From: Microbispora catharanthi
Lineage (GTDB): Bacteria > Actinomycetota > Actinomycetes > Streptosporangiales > Streptosporangiaceae
Direction: 5' to 3'
NCBI RefSeq assembly: GCF_006334915.2
Contig: NZ_VDMA02000020.1
Location: 121,693-185,692, forward strand
Length of the DNA stretch: 64,000 nt
Below are positions 57,619 through 64,000 of this stretch, piece after piece. Below the pieces are notes generated by a model that had not been told where the DNA came from, did not search any database, and worked only from the letters and a program-made list of their open reading frames with translations. Position numbers and translations under genes: made by a program. Numbering within the stretch: position 1 is the first letter of the stretch; each line of letters begins with the position of its first letter.

Positions 57619-58317
57619 ATGACGTCGTCCTCCAACCGCTGGATCCGGCGGACGTCGACGGGCAGCGTGCTGTTGGTCGCTTCGATCGCCGCGGTCGTCT
57701 CGTTCCGTCACATGCATGAGCTGGCGCTCGCGCACGGCGAGAGCCCGCTGACCGCTGCACTCATACCGCTATCCGTGGACGGTACGGTCATCAGCTCGTC
57801 CATGGCGCTGTTGCTGGAGAGCCGGTACGGCCGGAGGGGCGGGGTCCTCCCATGGACCCTGCTGATCACCGCGAGCCTCGCATCGCTGGCCGCGAACGTC
57901 GCCGTCGCCGAACCCACTCTGATCGGCCGCGTGATAGCAGCCTGGCCGTCCTTCGCCCTGGTCGGTGCGTACGAGATTCTCACGCGGCAGATCCGGCACG
58001 CTTACCTCCACCATGAGGAGACGATTGGAGCTGTTGCTGCCGATCCGGCCGCCCTCGGTGACGACAGTCCGGTATCCGCGAGCCGTGAAGATCCTGCTAA
58101 AGACGCGCTCCTCGGACCGCGCGAGGGACGAGAGGTTCAGAGAGCAGCCTGGATATGGGCACTGGCGAACAGAGGCCCGAATGGGTCGTTGCCCAGCGGT
58201 AAGGTCATCTCTCAGAAGTTTGGGCGCAGCTCTCGCTGGGGCCGTCTCGTGAAAAGCGCCGGACTCAGCGGTCAGCTGGATCGTGCCTGCATCTCAGGGC
58301 CACTTCAGAGTCGTTAG
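57619..58317 (+). CDS. DUF2637 (SpdB-like) membrane protein
   Basis: 232 residues from ATG 57619, nine bases after GGAGGG; the ATG at 57610 abuts the ribosome site. Four hydrophobic segments (STGSVLLVASIAAVVSFRHM, LTAALIPLSVDGTVISSSMA, LPWTLLITASLASLAANVAV, AWPSFALVGAYEIL) are the DUF2637 membrane domain found in plasmid-spread proteins. The cytoplasmic tail ends in a possible helix-turn-helix (VISQKFGRSSRWGRLVKSAG), seen in the SpdB/SpdA context. Such proteins aid intramycelial spread of integrative elements. Here it probably survives alone. Confidence 0.7.
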   Translation: MTSSSNRWIRRTSTGSVLLVASIAAVVSFRHMHELALAHGESPLTAALIPLSVDGTVISSSMALLLESRYGRRGGVLPWTLLITASLASLAANVAVAEPTLIGRVIAAWPSFALVGAYEILTRQIRHAYLHHEETIGAVAADPAALGDDSPVSASREDPAKDALLGPREGREVQRAAWIWALANRGPNGSLPSGKVISQKFGRSSRWGRLVKSAGLSGQLDRACISGPLQSR

Positions 58318-58714
58318 CCCGCCACGGTCGCATCAGAGCCAGAAGCATCAGCGTCATGGTCCCGTACCTCGGCGAGTTGGCGCAAGTGAACGACTATCTC
58401 CCGAGCACTAGGACCTGTAGTAGATCTTTTCGGGTTGCGCTGAGACGTCACTGATGGCGCTGTGGCGGGGGTGGCGGCAGGGGAGTGAACACTGCTTTCT
58501 TGCGCGGACCGGCGAGGGCCGCACACGCATCGGTTCTGCTCAAGATCTCCCCTTTGCCCATGTCCAGTCGGAGAGCCACAGCCTGCCCTATATAGGATCA
58601 TTTGGGCGATTTGTTACCTGTTGACCGGTTTGGTGTTGTCTACTACCTTCTGTAGGACACGGGTGACACCGCAACGAGTGCGTCCGTCCCACACCATCGA
58701 CCGACCGCCCCGAC
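58318..58714. other. Gene-free region between the element relic and the riboswitch
   Basis: About 400 bases without a credible gene; the minus frame 58314-58601 has poor composition. It includes less GC-rich sequence around 58415-58435 and 58585-58660, the latter probably the promoter of the riboswitch transcript. No tRNA that could serve as an attachment site was found. Confidence 0.4.
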
Positions 58715-58848
58715 CTGGGCGGCCGTCCGACCGCTGAGTCCGCAGTCGCGCGGAGCCGGGGACCCACCTCTCCTGGGGTGAATCGGCATGCATGCCGTAG
58801 GGCGACTTCCACGCCCGAACCCGTCAGCTAACCCGGTAGGCGGCATGG
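58715..58848 (+). promoter_or_regulatory. ydaO-yuaA (c-di-AMP) riboswitch
   Basis: The leader before the CHAP gene contains the conserved blocks of the ydaO class in order: CGCTGAGTCCGC (58732-58743), GGAGCCGGGGACCCA (58752-58766), GGGGTGAATCGG (58775-58786), GTAGGGCGACTTCC (58797-58810), GAACCCGTCAGCTAACC (58817-58833) and GGTAGGCGG (58835-58843). In actinomycetes this riboswitch precedes cell-wall hydrolase genes and shuts them off when cyclic di-AMP is high. It ends 21 bases before the start codon. Confidence 0.88.
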
Positions 58849-58869
58849 AAGCAAGGGAGTAGAGCCCCC

Positions 58870-59523
58870 ATGACCCAAGCCCGCAAGACCGGTCTTCGTG
58901 CTGCCCTGATTACCGGAGCGCTGGCAGGCGTAATCGGCACCGGGACTGTAGCTGCGAATGCACAGGGTGTTCCCGCCGACGCAGGACAGCACGGCACCAA
59001 TCTCCAGGAGGTTGCCGCCAAGCTGCCCAAGGTGAGCGCGCAACAACTGCTCGACCTGGCCCGCCAGCAGGTCGGCATCACCGAGAACAGCAGCGGCGGC
59101 GGTACCAAGTTTCAGAAGTGGTACCTGTCCTCGCCGCGGGCGAGCGAGACCGTGGCACGCGACGGCGGCGCTGTCGGAGATTACGCCAACGCTCCTTGGT
59201 GCGACATGTTCGTGTCCTGGGTGGGCGGCCAGCTCGGCATCGGTCCCGTCCTCGGTTCCGATGCATGGACCGTCGAGCACGCTCGATGGTTCAAGAACCA
59301 CAACCGCTGGGGTGACGTCCCCAAGCCCGGGGCCGTGGTGTTCTTCTCCTTCAAGGGAGACAAGAGGGTCGACGGGATCGAGCATGTGGGCTTCGTCGTC
59401 AAGGACAACGGCGACGGCACCATCCAGACGATTGAAGGCAACGCCGGGCCAGGCAGGGTCGAAGTCCGGACCCGCCCGGGGTGGCAGGTGACGGGGTACG
59501 GCTACCCCCTTTACACCGCCTGA
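58870..59523 (+). CDS. Secreted CHAP-domain peptidoglycan hydrolase
   Basis: 217 residues. The signal peptide ends near VAANAQG (about residue 30). The CHAP/NlpC-like domain has WCDMFVSWVGGQLGIG with the catalytic Cys, EHVGFVVKDNGDG with the His, and IEGNAGPG with the third polar residue. QQLLDLARQQVGITENSSGG precedes it, as in other actinobacterial CHAP amidases. It should cleave amide bonds in peptidoglycan during growth, germination or resuscitation. The upstream c-di-AMP riboswitch and a strong terminator (59546-59584) make it a single-gene unit. Confidence 0.9.
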   Translation: MTQARKTGLRAALITGALAGVIGTGTVAANAQGVPADAGQHGTNLQEVAAKLPKVSAQQLLDLARQQVGITENSSGGGTKFQKWYLSSPRASETVARDGGAVGDYANAPWCDMFVSWVGGQLGIGPVLGSDAWTVEHARWFKNHNRWGDVPKPGAVVFFSFKGDKRVDGIEHVGFVVKDNGDGTIQTIEGNAGPGRVEVRTRPGWQVTGYGYPLYTA

Positions 59524-59545
59524 TCGCACTCTCGGATATGACCAA

Positions 59546-59594
59546 GTCACCCGGCCGGGGGAGGTACCTTCCCGGCCGGGTGACTGCCGTTTTT
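59546..59594 (+). terminator. Rho-independent terminator of the CHAP gene
   Basis: GTCACCCGGCCGGG (59546-59559), an 11-base loop and its perfect 14-bp complement (59571-59584), followed by TGCCGTTTTT. This is the clearest intrinsic terminator in the window and also separates the convergent copper ATPase gene. Confidence 0.85.
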
Positions 59595-59674
59595 GTCCCG
59601 TACGTCCCTGTAGCTTTTGGGGTGGGTTGGTCAGCCCGCCGAGCACTGAAGCGAGCACGGCTTGGCGGGCCCTG

Positions 59675-62377
59675 TCAGCCGGCCAGCGGTGGCAGAGAGA
59701 CGCCCGCCTTCGCCCTGAATGCGTCCCTGCAGTGCGTGGAGCAGAACCAGTAGGTGGAGCCGTCGTGCTGGACGGATGCGGCCGCCGTCGCAGGATCGAC
59801 CGTCATACCGCAGACGGGGTCCACGGTCGCCGGTTGCGCTTCGGCCGCCGGTTCGGCTCCTGTCTGGACGGAGACAGGGAGATCGGCGGGAACCGGCGGG
59901 GCGAGCGGGAGGGGCGGTGGTGTGAAGCGGCGCAGTCGGTTCGCATTGCCCACCACTGACAAAGAAGACAGAGCCATGGCGGCGGCGGCGATGACGGGGC
60001 TGAGCCGGATCCCCAGGAACGGATAGAGGACGCCGGCCGCGATCGGAATGCCGACGACGTTGTAGACGAAGGCCAGGAACAGATTCTGCCGGATGTTGCG
60101 CATCGTGCCCCGGGACAGGCGTACAGCGGTGACGATCCCGCCGAGCGCCCCGGAGATGAGCGTGATGTCGGAGGCCTCGATCGCGACGTCGGTGCCCGTG
60201 CCGATGGCGAATCCGACGTCAGCCTGGGCGAGGGCAGGCGCGTCGTTGATGCCGTCGCCCACCATGCCCACGCGGAGGCCTTCACGCTGCAACCCAGCGA
60301 TCTCCGATGCCTTGTGCTCGGGCAGCACCTCGGCCAGGACACGGGTGATGCCGACCTGCCGTGCGATCGCTTCGGCGGTGCGCGGGTTGTCACCGGTGAT
60401 CATCACGACCTGAAGTCCGAGGTTCTGGAGAGCGGAGACAGCGTCGCGGGAGTCGTTTTTCACGGTGTCCGCCACTGCTACCACCCCCGTGGCCTCTTCG
60501 TCGACAGCTACCATGATCGGTGTACGGCCTGCCCGGGCGAGGCGATTGACCGTCTCTTCCAGTTCCGAGATATCTATGTCCGAAGCGGTCAGCAGGCGGC
60601 GGCCGCCCACTCGCACCTGGTGTCCCTCGACGACCGCGGTGATTCCTTTGCCTGTGACCGAGTCGAACTCGGACGGATTGGTCAGCCGCAGGCCCCGCTT
60701 GATCGCGCCGCGCACCACCGCCTGGCCGAGCGGATGCTCGGAGGACTGCTCAGCCGAGGCCGCCAGGCGCAGCAGTTTCTCGGCCGATCGGTCGCCGGTC
60801 GGTACGACGTCCGTGAGCTCTGGCTGGCCGCGCGTGATGGTGCCGGTCTTGTCCAGGACGATCGTGTTCAGCTTGTGCGCGGTCTCGAGTGCTTCGGCGT
60901 CGCGGATGAGGATGCCTGCCTCGGCTCCCCTGCCCGTCCCAACCATGATTGACAGGGGAGTGGCCAGGCCGAGCGCGCAAGGGCAGGCGATGATCAGCAC
61001 GGCGACGCCCGCGACCAGCGCCGGCGTGAAGGCCGGGGCCGGGCCGGCGACGAACCACACCGTGAACGTGGCGATGGCGATGGTGATGACTGCGGGCACG
61101 AAATAACTCGAGACCAGGTCGGCCAAGCGCTGGATCGGGGCCCTTGACGCCTGAGCGGCCTGCACCAAGCGGATGATCTGAGCCAGCACCGTCTCGCTGC
61201 CGACCTTCTCCGCACGGAAGGTGAACGCTCCCGTCTGGTTGACGGTCGCCCCGACCACCTGGTCTCCGGGGCCCTTCTCCACAGGGATCGACTCGCCCGT
61301 AACCATCGATTCGTCCAGCGTCGAGCGTCCATCAATGATCAACCCGTCCACCGGGATCTTCTCACCGGGCCGTACGCTCACCACGTCACCCGGCACCACC
61401 CGATCGACCGGGATCTCGACTTCGGCGCCATCACGTCGCACCCGGGCGGTCCTGGCCTGTAGACCGATGAGCTTGCGGATGGCCTCTCCTGTACCCGCCT
61501 TCGCTCGGGACTCCAACAGACGGCCGAGCAGGATGAGGGTCAGGATGACCCCGACGGCCTCGAAGTAGACGTCGCGGAGATTCTTCGGCAGCAACTCGGG
61601 GAAGGCGGTCACGAGCAGGCTGTAGCCGTAGGCGGCAGTCGTTCCAAGCGCGATCAGGCTGTTCATCTCTGCCGACCGGTGGCGCAGGCTCAGCCAGCCG
61701 ACCCGATGGATTGGCCAGCCGCTGTAGAACATGACCGGCGTGATCAGAGTGAGTTGCACCCAACGGCTCAGCAGGAGATCGGGCACCCAGGTGGCGCCGA
61801 AGAACTCGTGGGCCATCACGGCCAGGGCCGCCGGAAAGGTCAGCAGCGCCCCTATGAGGACTCGTCGGGACAGGTCGCGAATCTCGGCTCGCCGTTCCGC
61901 GGCTTCGACGTCCTCGCTCCGGTCGTCCTGTCGCTCCGCTGCTTTCGTCGCTGCCGGCCGACTCTCTTCGGGTGATTGTCTGTCAGCTGTCGCGGTGACC
62001 TGCCCGTTCGCCGGTTCGACGACCAGACGGCCGCGCACCATGTTCATGCCGCAGGCGAAGCCGTACTCACCGCTGTGCGCCGGGATCAGCTCGACGACGG
62101 TTCGCTGGAAGGCCGGAAGCGACTGGTTGAGTCCGAAATCGGGGAAGACCACGTGTGAGGTGCACTCTCCGCTTTCCTGCCGGTCGAATACCAGGCGCAG
62201 GGGGACGCCTTGGCGCACCCGTATCACGTCAGGCGAGTATCCGCCCTTGACGGTCACCTCCACCTCTTGCTTTCCGCCGCTGAGCGTGGCGAGGCCTGCC
62301 TTTCTTGGGGCGAAGAAGAACCACAGGAGGAAGCTGATCAACGCTACGGCTAGGAGGATGACCACCAGGTCAGCCAT
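59675..62377 (-). CDS. Copper-type P1B ATPase fused to cupredoxin and YHS domains
   Basis: 900 residues. A leading membrane helix (about 3-22) is followed by a cupredoxin-like domain (about 34-125) with [20 protein letters not shown] and [13 protein letters not shown], whose Cys and Met could bind Cu(I). The P1B core then shows [11 protein letters not shown] (the CPC metal site), [11 protein letters not shown], the phosphorylated Asp in [11 protein letters not shown] near residue 509, and [17 protein letters not shown]. The C-terminus is a YHS domain ([31 protein letters not shown]) with further Cys ligands. It should export copper, with the terminal domains delivering or sensing it. The usual N-terminal HMA domains are absent. 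Confidence 0.9.
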   Translation of the reverse strand: MADLVVILLAVALISFLLWFFFAPRKAGLATLSGGKQEVEVTVKGGYSPDVIRVRQGVPLRLVFDRQESGECTSHVVFPDFGLNQSLPAFQRTVVELIPAHSGEYGFACGMNMVRGRLVVEPANGQVTATADRQSPEESRPAATKAAERQDDRSEDVEAAERRAEIRDLSRRVLIGALLTFPAALAVMAHEFFGATWVPDLLLSRWVQLTLITPVMFYSGWPIHRVGWLSLRHRSAEMNSLIALGTTAAYGYSLLVTAFPELLPKNLRDVYFEAVGVILTLILLGRLLESRAKAGTGEAIRKLIGLQARTARVRRDGAEVEIPVDRVVPGDVVSVRPGEKIPVDGLIIDGRSTLDESMVTGESIPVEKGPGDQVVGATVNQTGAFTFRAEKVGSETVLAQIIRLVQAAQASRAPIQRLADLVSSYFVPAVITIAIATFTVWFVAGPAPAFTPALVAGVAVLIIACPCALGLATPLSIMVGTGRGAEAGILIRDAEALETAHKLNTIVLDKTGTITRGQPELTDVVPTGDRSAEKLLRLAASAEQSSEHPLGQAVVRGAIKRGLRLTNPSEFDSVTGKGITAVVEGHQVRVGGRRLLTASDIDISELEETVNRLARAGRTPIMVAVDEEATGVVAVADTVKNDSRDAVSALQNLGLQVVMITGDNPRTAEAIARQVGITRVLAEVLPEHKASEIAGLQREGLRVGMVGDGINDAPALAQADVGFAIGTGTDVAIEASDITLISGALGGIVTAVRLSRGTMRNIRQNLFLAFVYNVVGIPIAAGVLYPFLGIRLSPVIAAAAMALSSLSVVGNANRLRRFTPPPLPLAPPVPADLPVSVQTGAEPAAEAQPATVDPVCGMTVDPATAAASVQHDGSTYWFCSTHCRDAFRAKAGVSLPPLAG

Positions 62378-62810
62378 GATGGATCACATACCTCTCCTAG
62401 GGGCGATAGGACTCACCAGCGCCAGAGTCGCACCTGCTGCCAAAGGGGTCATCATCCGAAAGAGCCGAGAACGTGGGACCTATGGCCCTATCTGTGAGGT
62501 CCTCAGGGGCGCGGGGGTGATGTAGGCGTTCCAAGGACCCACTGGAGGACCGCGGGAACGGCGGGAGGGACCAGGACGACCGGCCGGCCCAGAGCGATCA
62601 GCGCGCACCGGGCCGAAGCGAAATGTGATCAGTGGCCAGGCCAAAGGCCACCGGAGGTGCGTCGGTCGCCGCCGTGATCGTGGGTTTTCGGCGGATGACC
62701 TATGCCCGCCTGATGAGGGACCTTTGGCGTCTCCTCGACGGCACCGGGAGGTACATGCTCAAAGGGTCGGCTGTACCGCAGGTTCTGGCCGATCAAGCGA
62801 GGTGATCGAG
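62378..62810. other. 433-base region between the copper ATPase and SHOCT genes
   Basis: No convincing gene. It should contain divergent promoters of the copper genes. GACTC (62410-62414) and GAGTC (62425-62429) form a dyad with a ten-base gap in the ATPase leader, and CCTAGG (62396-62401) is a small palindrome just before that gene. Either could be a metal-sensor site, but neither matches a CsoR or CueR consensus well enough to name. Confidence 0.35.
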
Positions 62811-63065
62811 ATGATGTACTGGAACGGAATGAACGGCTGGGGCTACGCCCTGATGATGGTCGGCAACGTGCTCTTCTGGGCAGCGGTGGTCGTCGGCATC
62901 GTGCTGCTCGTCCGCTACGTCGGGCGTTCGTCTCCGTCTCCCATGGAGCCCCGCCTCCCGTCCGCCGAGGAGTTGCTGGCGCAACGCTACGCCCGAGGCG
63001 AGATCGACAGCGAGGAGTATCGGGCCCGTCTCGACATGCTGCGGGGCTCTCGAGCGGATGCCTGA
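62811..63065 (+). CDS. Small SHOCT-domain membrane protein
   Basis: 84 residues. MMYWNGMNGWGYALMMVGNV begins with a Met/Trp/Gly-rich segment that could bind copper, followed by one membrane helix (about 13-36). The C-terminal SHOCT domain is EELLAQRYARGEIDSEEYRA RLDML in pattern: L-x-x-R-Y-A-x-G-E-I-x-x-E-E-Y-x-x-R. Such small proteins are common beside copper P1B ATPases in actinomycetes and may aid complex assembly; their precise role is unknown. Confidence 0.8.
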   Translation: MMYWNGMNGWGYALMMVGNVLFWAAVVVGIVLLVRYVGRSSPSPMEPRLPSAEELLAQRYARGEIDSEEYRARLDMLRGSRADA

Positions 63066-63151
63066 GACGTAGGGGCGCGGGACCGCACAGCCACACCAAC
63101 CGGTGGGGGGAATCCACTGGAGAACAGTGCTGGCGGGGGGACAGAAGAGCG

Positions 63152-63179
63152 TTGGACGGCTCGCCTTGGCGGCTACTAT
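63152..63179 (+). promoter_or_regulatory. Promoter of the His-rich membrane protein gene
   Basis: TTGGAC (63152-63157), a 16-bp spacer and TACTAT (63174-63179) form a near-consensus sigma-70-type promoter. Transcription would start near 63186, about 29 bases before ATG 63215. This argues against an upstream start at the TTG at 63152. Confidence 0.6.
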
Positions 63180-63214
63180 TGCCGATAAGAGATGCGACTC
63201 AGCGCCTGGAGGCG

Positions 63215-63640
63215 ATGGTGGCGGCCCGAGGACCGGCGGCGGCACTTCTCCGTGCGTTGCTGCTGGCGATCCTCGTGACGGGCATCGCGTTCATGCACAC
63301 TCTGGGGCATGAGCACGACGACCGTGCCGAGATGCCGACATCGTCGATGGTCTCAGCGCACACCGTCGGCGAAATGCCTGGTACCGCTCATCACAGCTCT
63401 GCGATCAGTGAGTCGTCTTCATCCAATGCCGGCGGTTCCCATGCGCCCCTCGACCCGAGCACGATGTGCCTCGCGATCCTGGTAGCGCTGGGCTTGGCCC
63501 TTGGGCTGCCACTGCTTCTGCACCGCGTCGGCGCCGAGGAGTCGAGCGGGCTCCGACGGCTGTCGATCCGCAGGTGGGCCGTCCCTGACGTGCCTTCTCT
63601 GTCCGTCATCCTCACTCGTGTGGTCGTTCTTCGGAACTGA
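63215..63640 (+). CDS. His-rich membrane protein (DUF6153-like)
   Basis: 141 residues from ATG 63215 (GGAGG just upstream). A first membrane helix (LLRALLLAILVTGIAFMHTL) is followed by an outer loop rich in His, Met and Ser (GHEHDDRAEMPTSSM, GTAHHSSAIS), then a second helix (MCLAILVALGLALGLPLLLH) and a basic tail. The two-helix, His/Met-loop pattern resembles DUF6153 proteins found in copper clusters. It may bind copper at the outer membrane face and pass it to the multicopper oxidase encoded next. Confidence 0.6.
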   Translation: MVAARGPAAALLRALLLAILVTGIAFMHTLGHEHDDRAEMPTSSMVSAHTVGEMPGTAHHSSAISESSSSNAGGSHAPLDPSTMCLAILVALGLALGLPLLLHRVGAEESSGLRRLSIRRWAVPDVPSLSVILTRVVVLRN

Positions 63641-63708
63641 TGGTTGTCACGCAGGTGCCTCGCACCGTGCGTTACGGCTCCACCAATACGACTCACGTGA
63701 GGTTTCGC

Positions 63709-64000
63709 ATGTCTTCGCTCGATCGACGTTCTTTTCTGCGCGGTGGCCTGCTGGTCGCCGCCGGCGCCGCTGTTTCCGCCTGCAGTGGCAAGGCAGCCAG
63801 CACGACCGGTAATGCTCCGACCTTCGTCGGGCCCTCGGCCGAGCAGGTGCGGGCCGCGGAAGCGGCACGCCATCCCGGCGCGGTCCGTGACGTCGTCCTG
63901 ACCGCTCAGCGAGCACTGGTGGACCTGGGCGGGAAGGTGGTCGACACCTGGTCCTACGACGGCCGCGTTCCCGGTGCTCAGATCCGCGTCAAAGCGGGGG
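63709..64000 (+). CDS. Multicopper oxidase, N-terminal part (runs off window)
   Basis: 97 residues are visible from ATG 63709 (GAGG ribosome site). The Tat signal SLDRRSFLRGGLLVAAGAAV is followed by SACSG, so it is a Tat-exported and probable lipoprotein. DVVLTAQRALVDLGGKVVDT WSYDGRVPGA in pattern and QIRVKAG are the first cupredoxin strands of laccase/CueO-type oxidases (T-Y-x-G-x-V-P-G-x-x-I-R-V). The copper ligands lie beyond the right edge. It should oxidise Cu(I) to less toxic Cu(II) outside the cell. Confidence 0.8.
   Translation, partial: MSSLDRRSFLRGGLLVAAGAAVSACSGKAASTTGNAPTFVGPSAEQVRAAEAARHPGAVRDVVLTAQRALVDLGGKVVDTWSYDGRVPGAQIRVKAG

Larger units (their letters stand above)
57130..58317 (+). 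mobile_element. Relic of an actinomycete integrative element
   Basis: This stretch combines the C-terminal remnant of a serine recombinase (57154-57495) and a DUF2637/SpdB-like gene (57619-58317), families typical of actinomycete integrative and conjugative elements. The 5'-truncated small gene at 56970 marks a probable left junction. No replication initiator, excisionase, FtsK-like transfer gene or att repeat was recognised, so the element is no longer mobile. Confidence 0.4.

Noticed and set aside
58318..58714. tRNA or att site flanking the integrative-element relic
   Set aside because: No cloverleaf or repeated core sequence could be found by eye on either strand.
62396..62429. CsoR- or MerR-type operator before the copper ATPase
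   Set aside because: The dyads are short and do not match a CsoR or CueR consensus; kept only as a note in the gap entry.

Overview
The window is very GC-rich, densely packed actinobacterial chromosome. The gene content fits a soil actinomycete, probably of the Streptosporangiales: an Lsr2-type nucleoid protein, F420-type enzymes, a Nei2-type DNA glycosylase, secreted chitin- and arabinoxylan-active enzymes with Pro/Thr linkers, many TetR/MarR regulators, and several promoters that put the start codon at or next to the transcription start. The genus is inference; no rRNA or tRNA gene is present to anchor it.

Layout. 0-5.3 kb: two glycosyltransferases, a zinc-ribbon protein, a methyltransferase beside a decayed TetR gene, and a CDF metal exporter with its ArsR sensor. 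5.3-17 kb: an orphan histidine kinase, an AA10 polysaccharide monooxygenase, an Ohr-like peroxidase, methyltransferases, TetR genes, an SDR enzyme, an SPL-family radical SAM protein, Nei2, a deaminase and Lsr2. 17-22.6 kb: an LLM F420 enzyme, then a two-gene module (membrane-anchored SBP-like plus vWA protein, and a membrane-anchored SBP-like protein, with no transporter genes), followed by a small Cys/Asn-rich exported peptide. 22.8-31.2 kb: a tightly overlapped glycoside operon (MFS, GH13, GH36, GH2, DUF2804) with a divergent TetR. 31-43.7 kb: MATE and DHA2 efflux pumps, TetR/MarR regulators, a DedA protein, a response regulator whose kinase has been reduced to a stub, an MBL-fold hydrolase, two AraC regulators and an old yellow enzyme. 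43.7-46.1 kb: a GH62 arabinofuranosidase behind LacI-type operators. 46.2-50.4 kb: a five-gene ABC export/two-component operon. 50.6-56.8 kb: a MarR, a duplicated-domain secreted protein, a bicupin/TetR pair, two thiol-redox lipoproteins and a PD-(D/E)xK-like protein. 57-58.3 kb: a relic of an integrative element. 58.7-59.6 kb: a ydaO-type (c-di-AMP) riboswitch and the CHAP hydrolase it should control. 59.7-64 kb: a copper-handling cluster with a cupredoxin-P1B ATPase-YHS fusion, a SHOCT protein, a His-rich membrane protein and the start of a multicopper oxidase.

Two themes recur. First, local regulators sit beside their likely targets with perfect or near-perfect palindromes between them (ArsR, six TetR sites, two MarR sites), several of which overlap the start codon. 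Second, the window holds many gene fragments (TetR, HAD hydrolase, GDPD, CBM2, histidine kinase, WrbA-like flavodoxin, CGNR zinc finger, serine recombinase), often still joined to a living neighbour. This suggests repeated small deletions in an accessory part of the chromosome.
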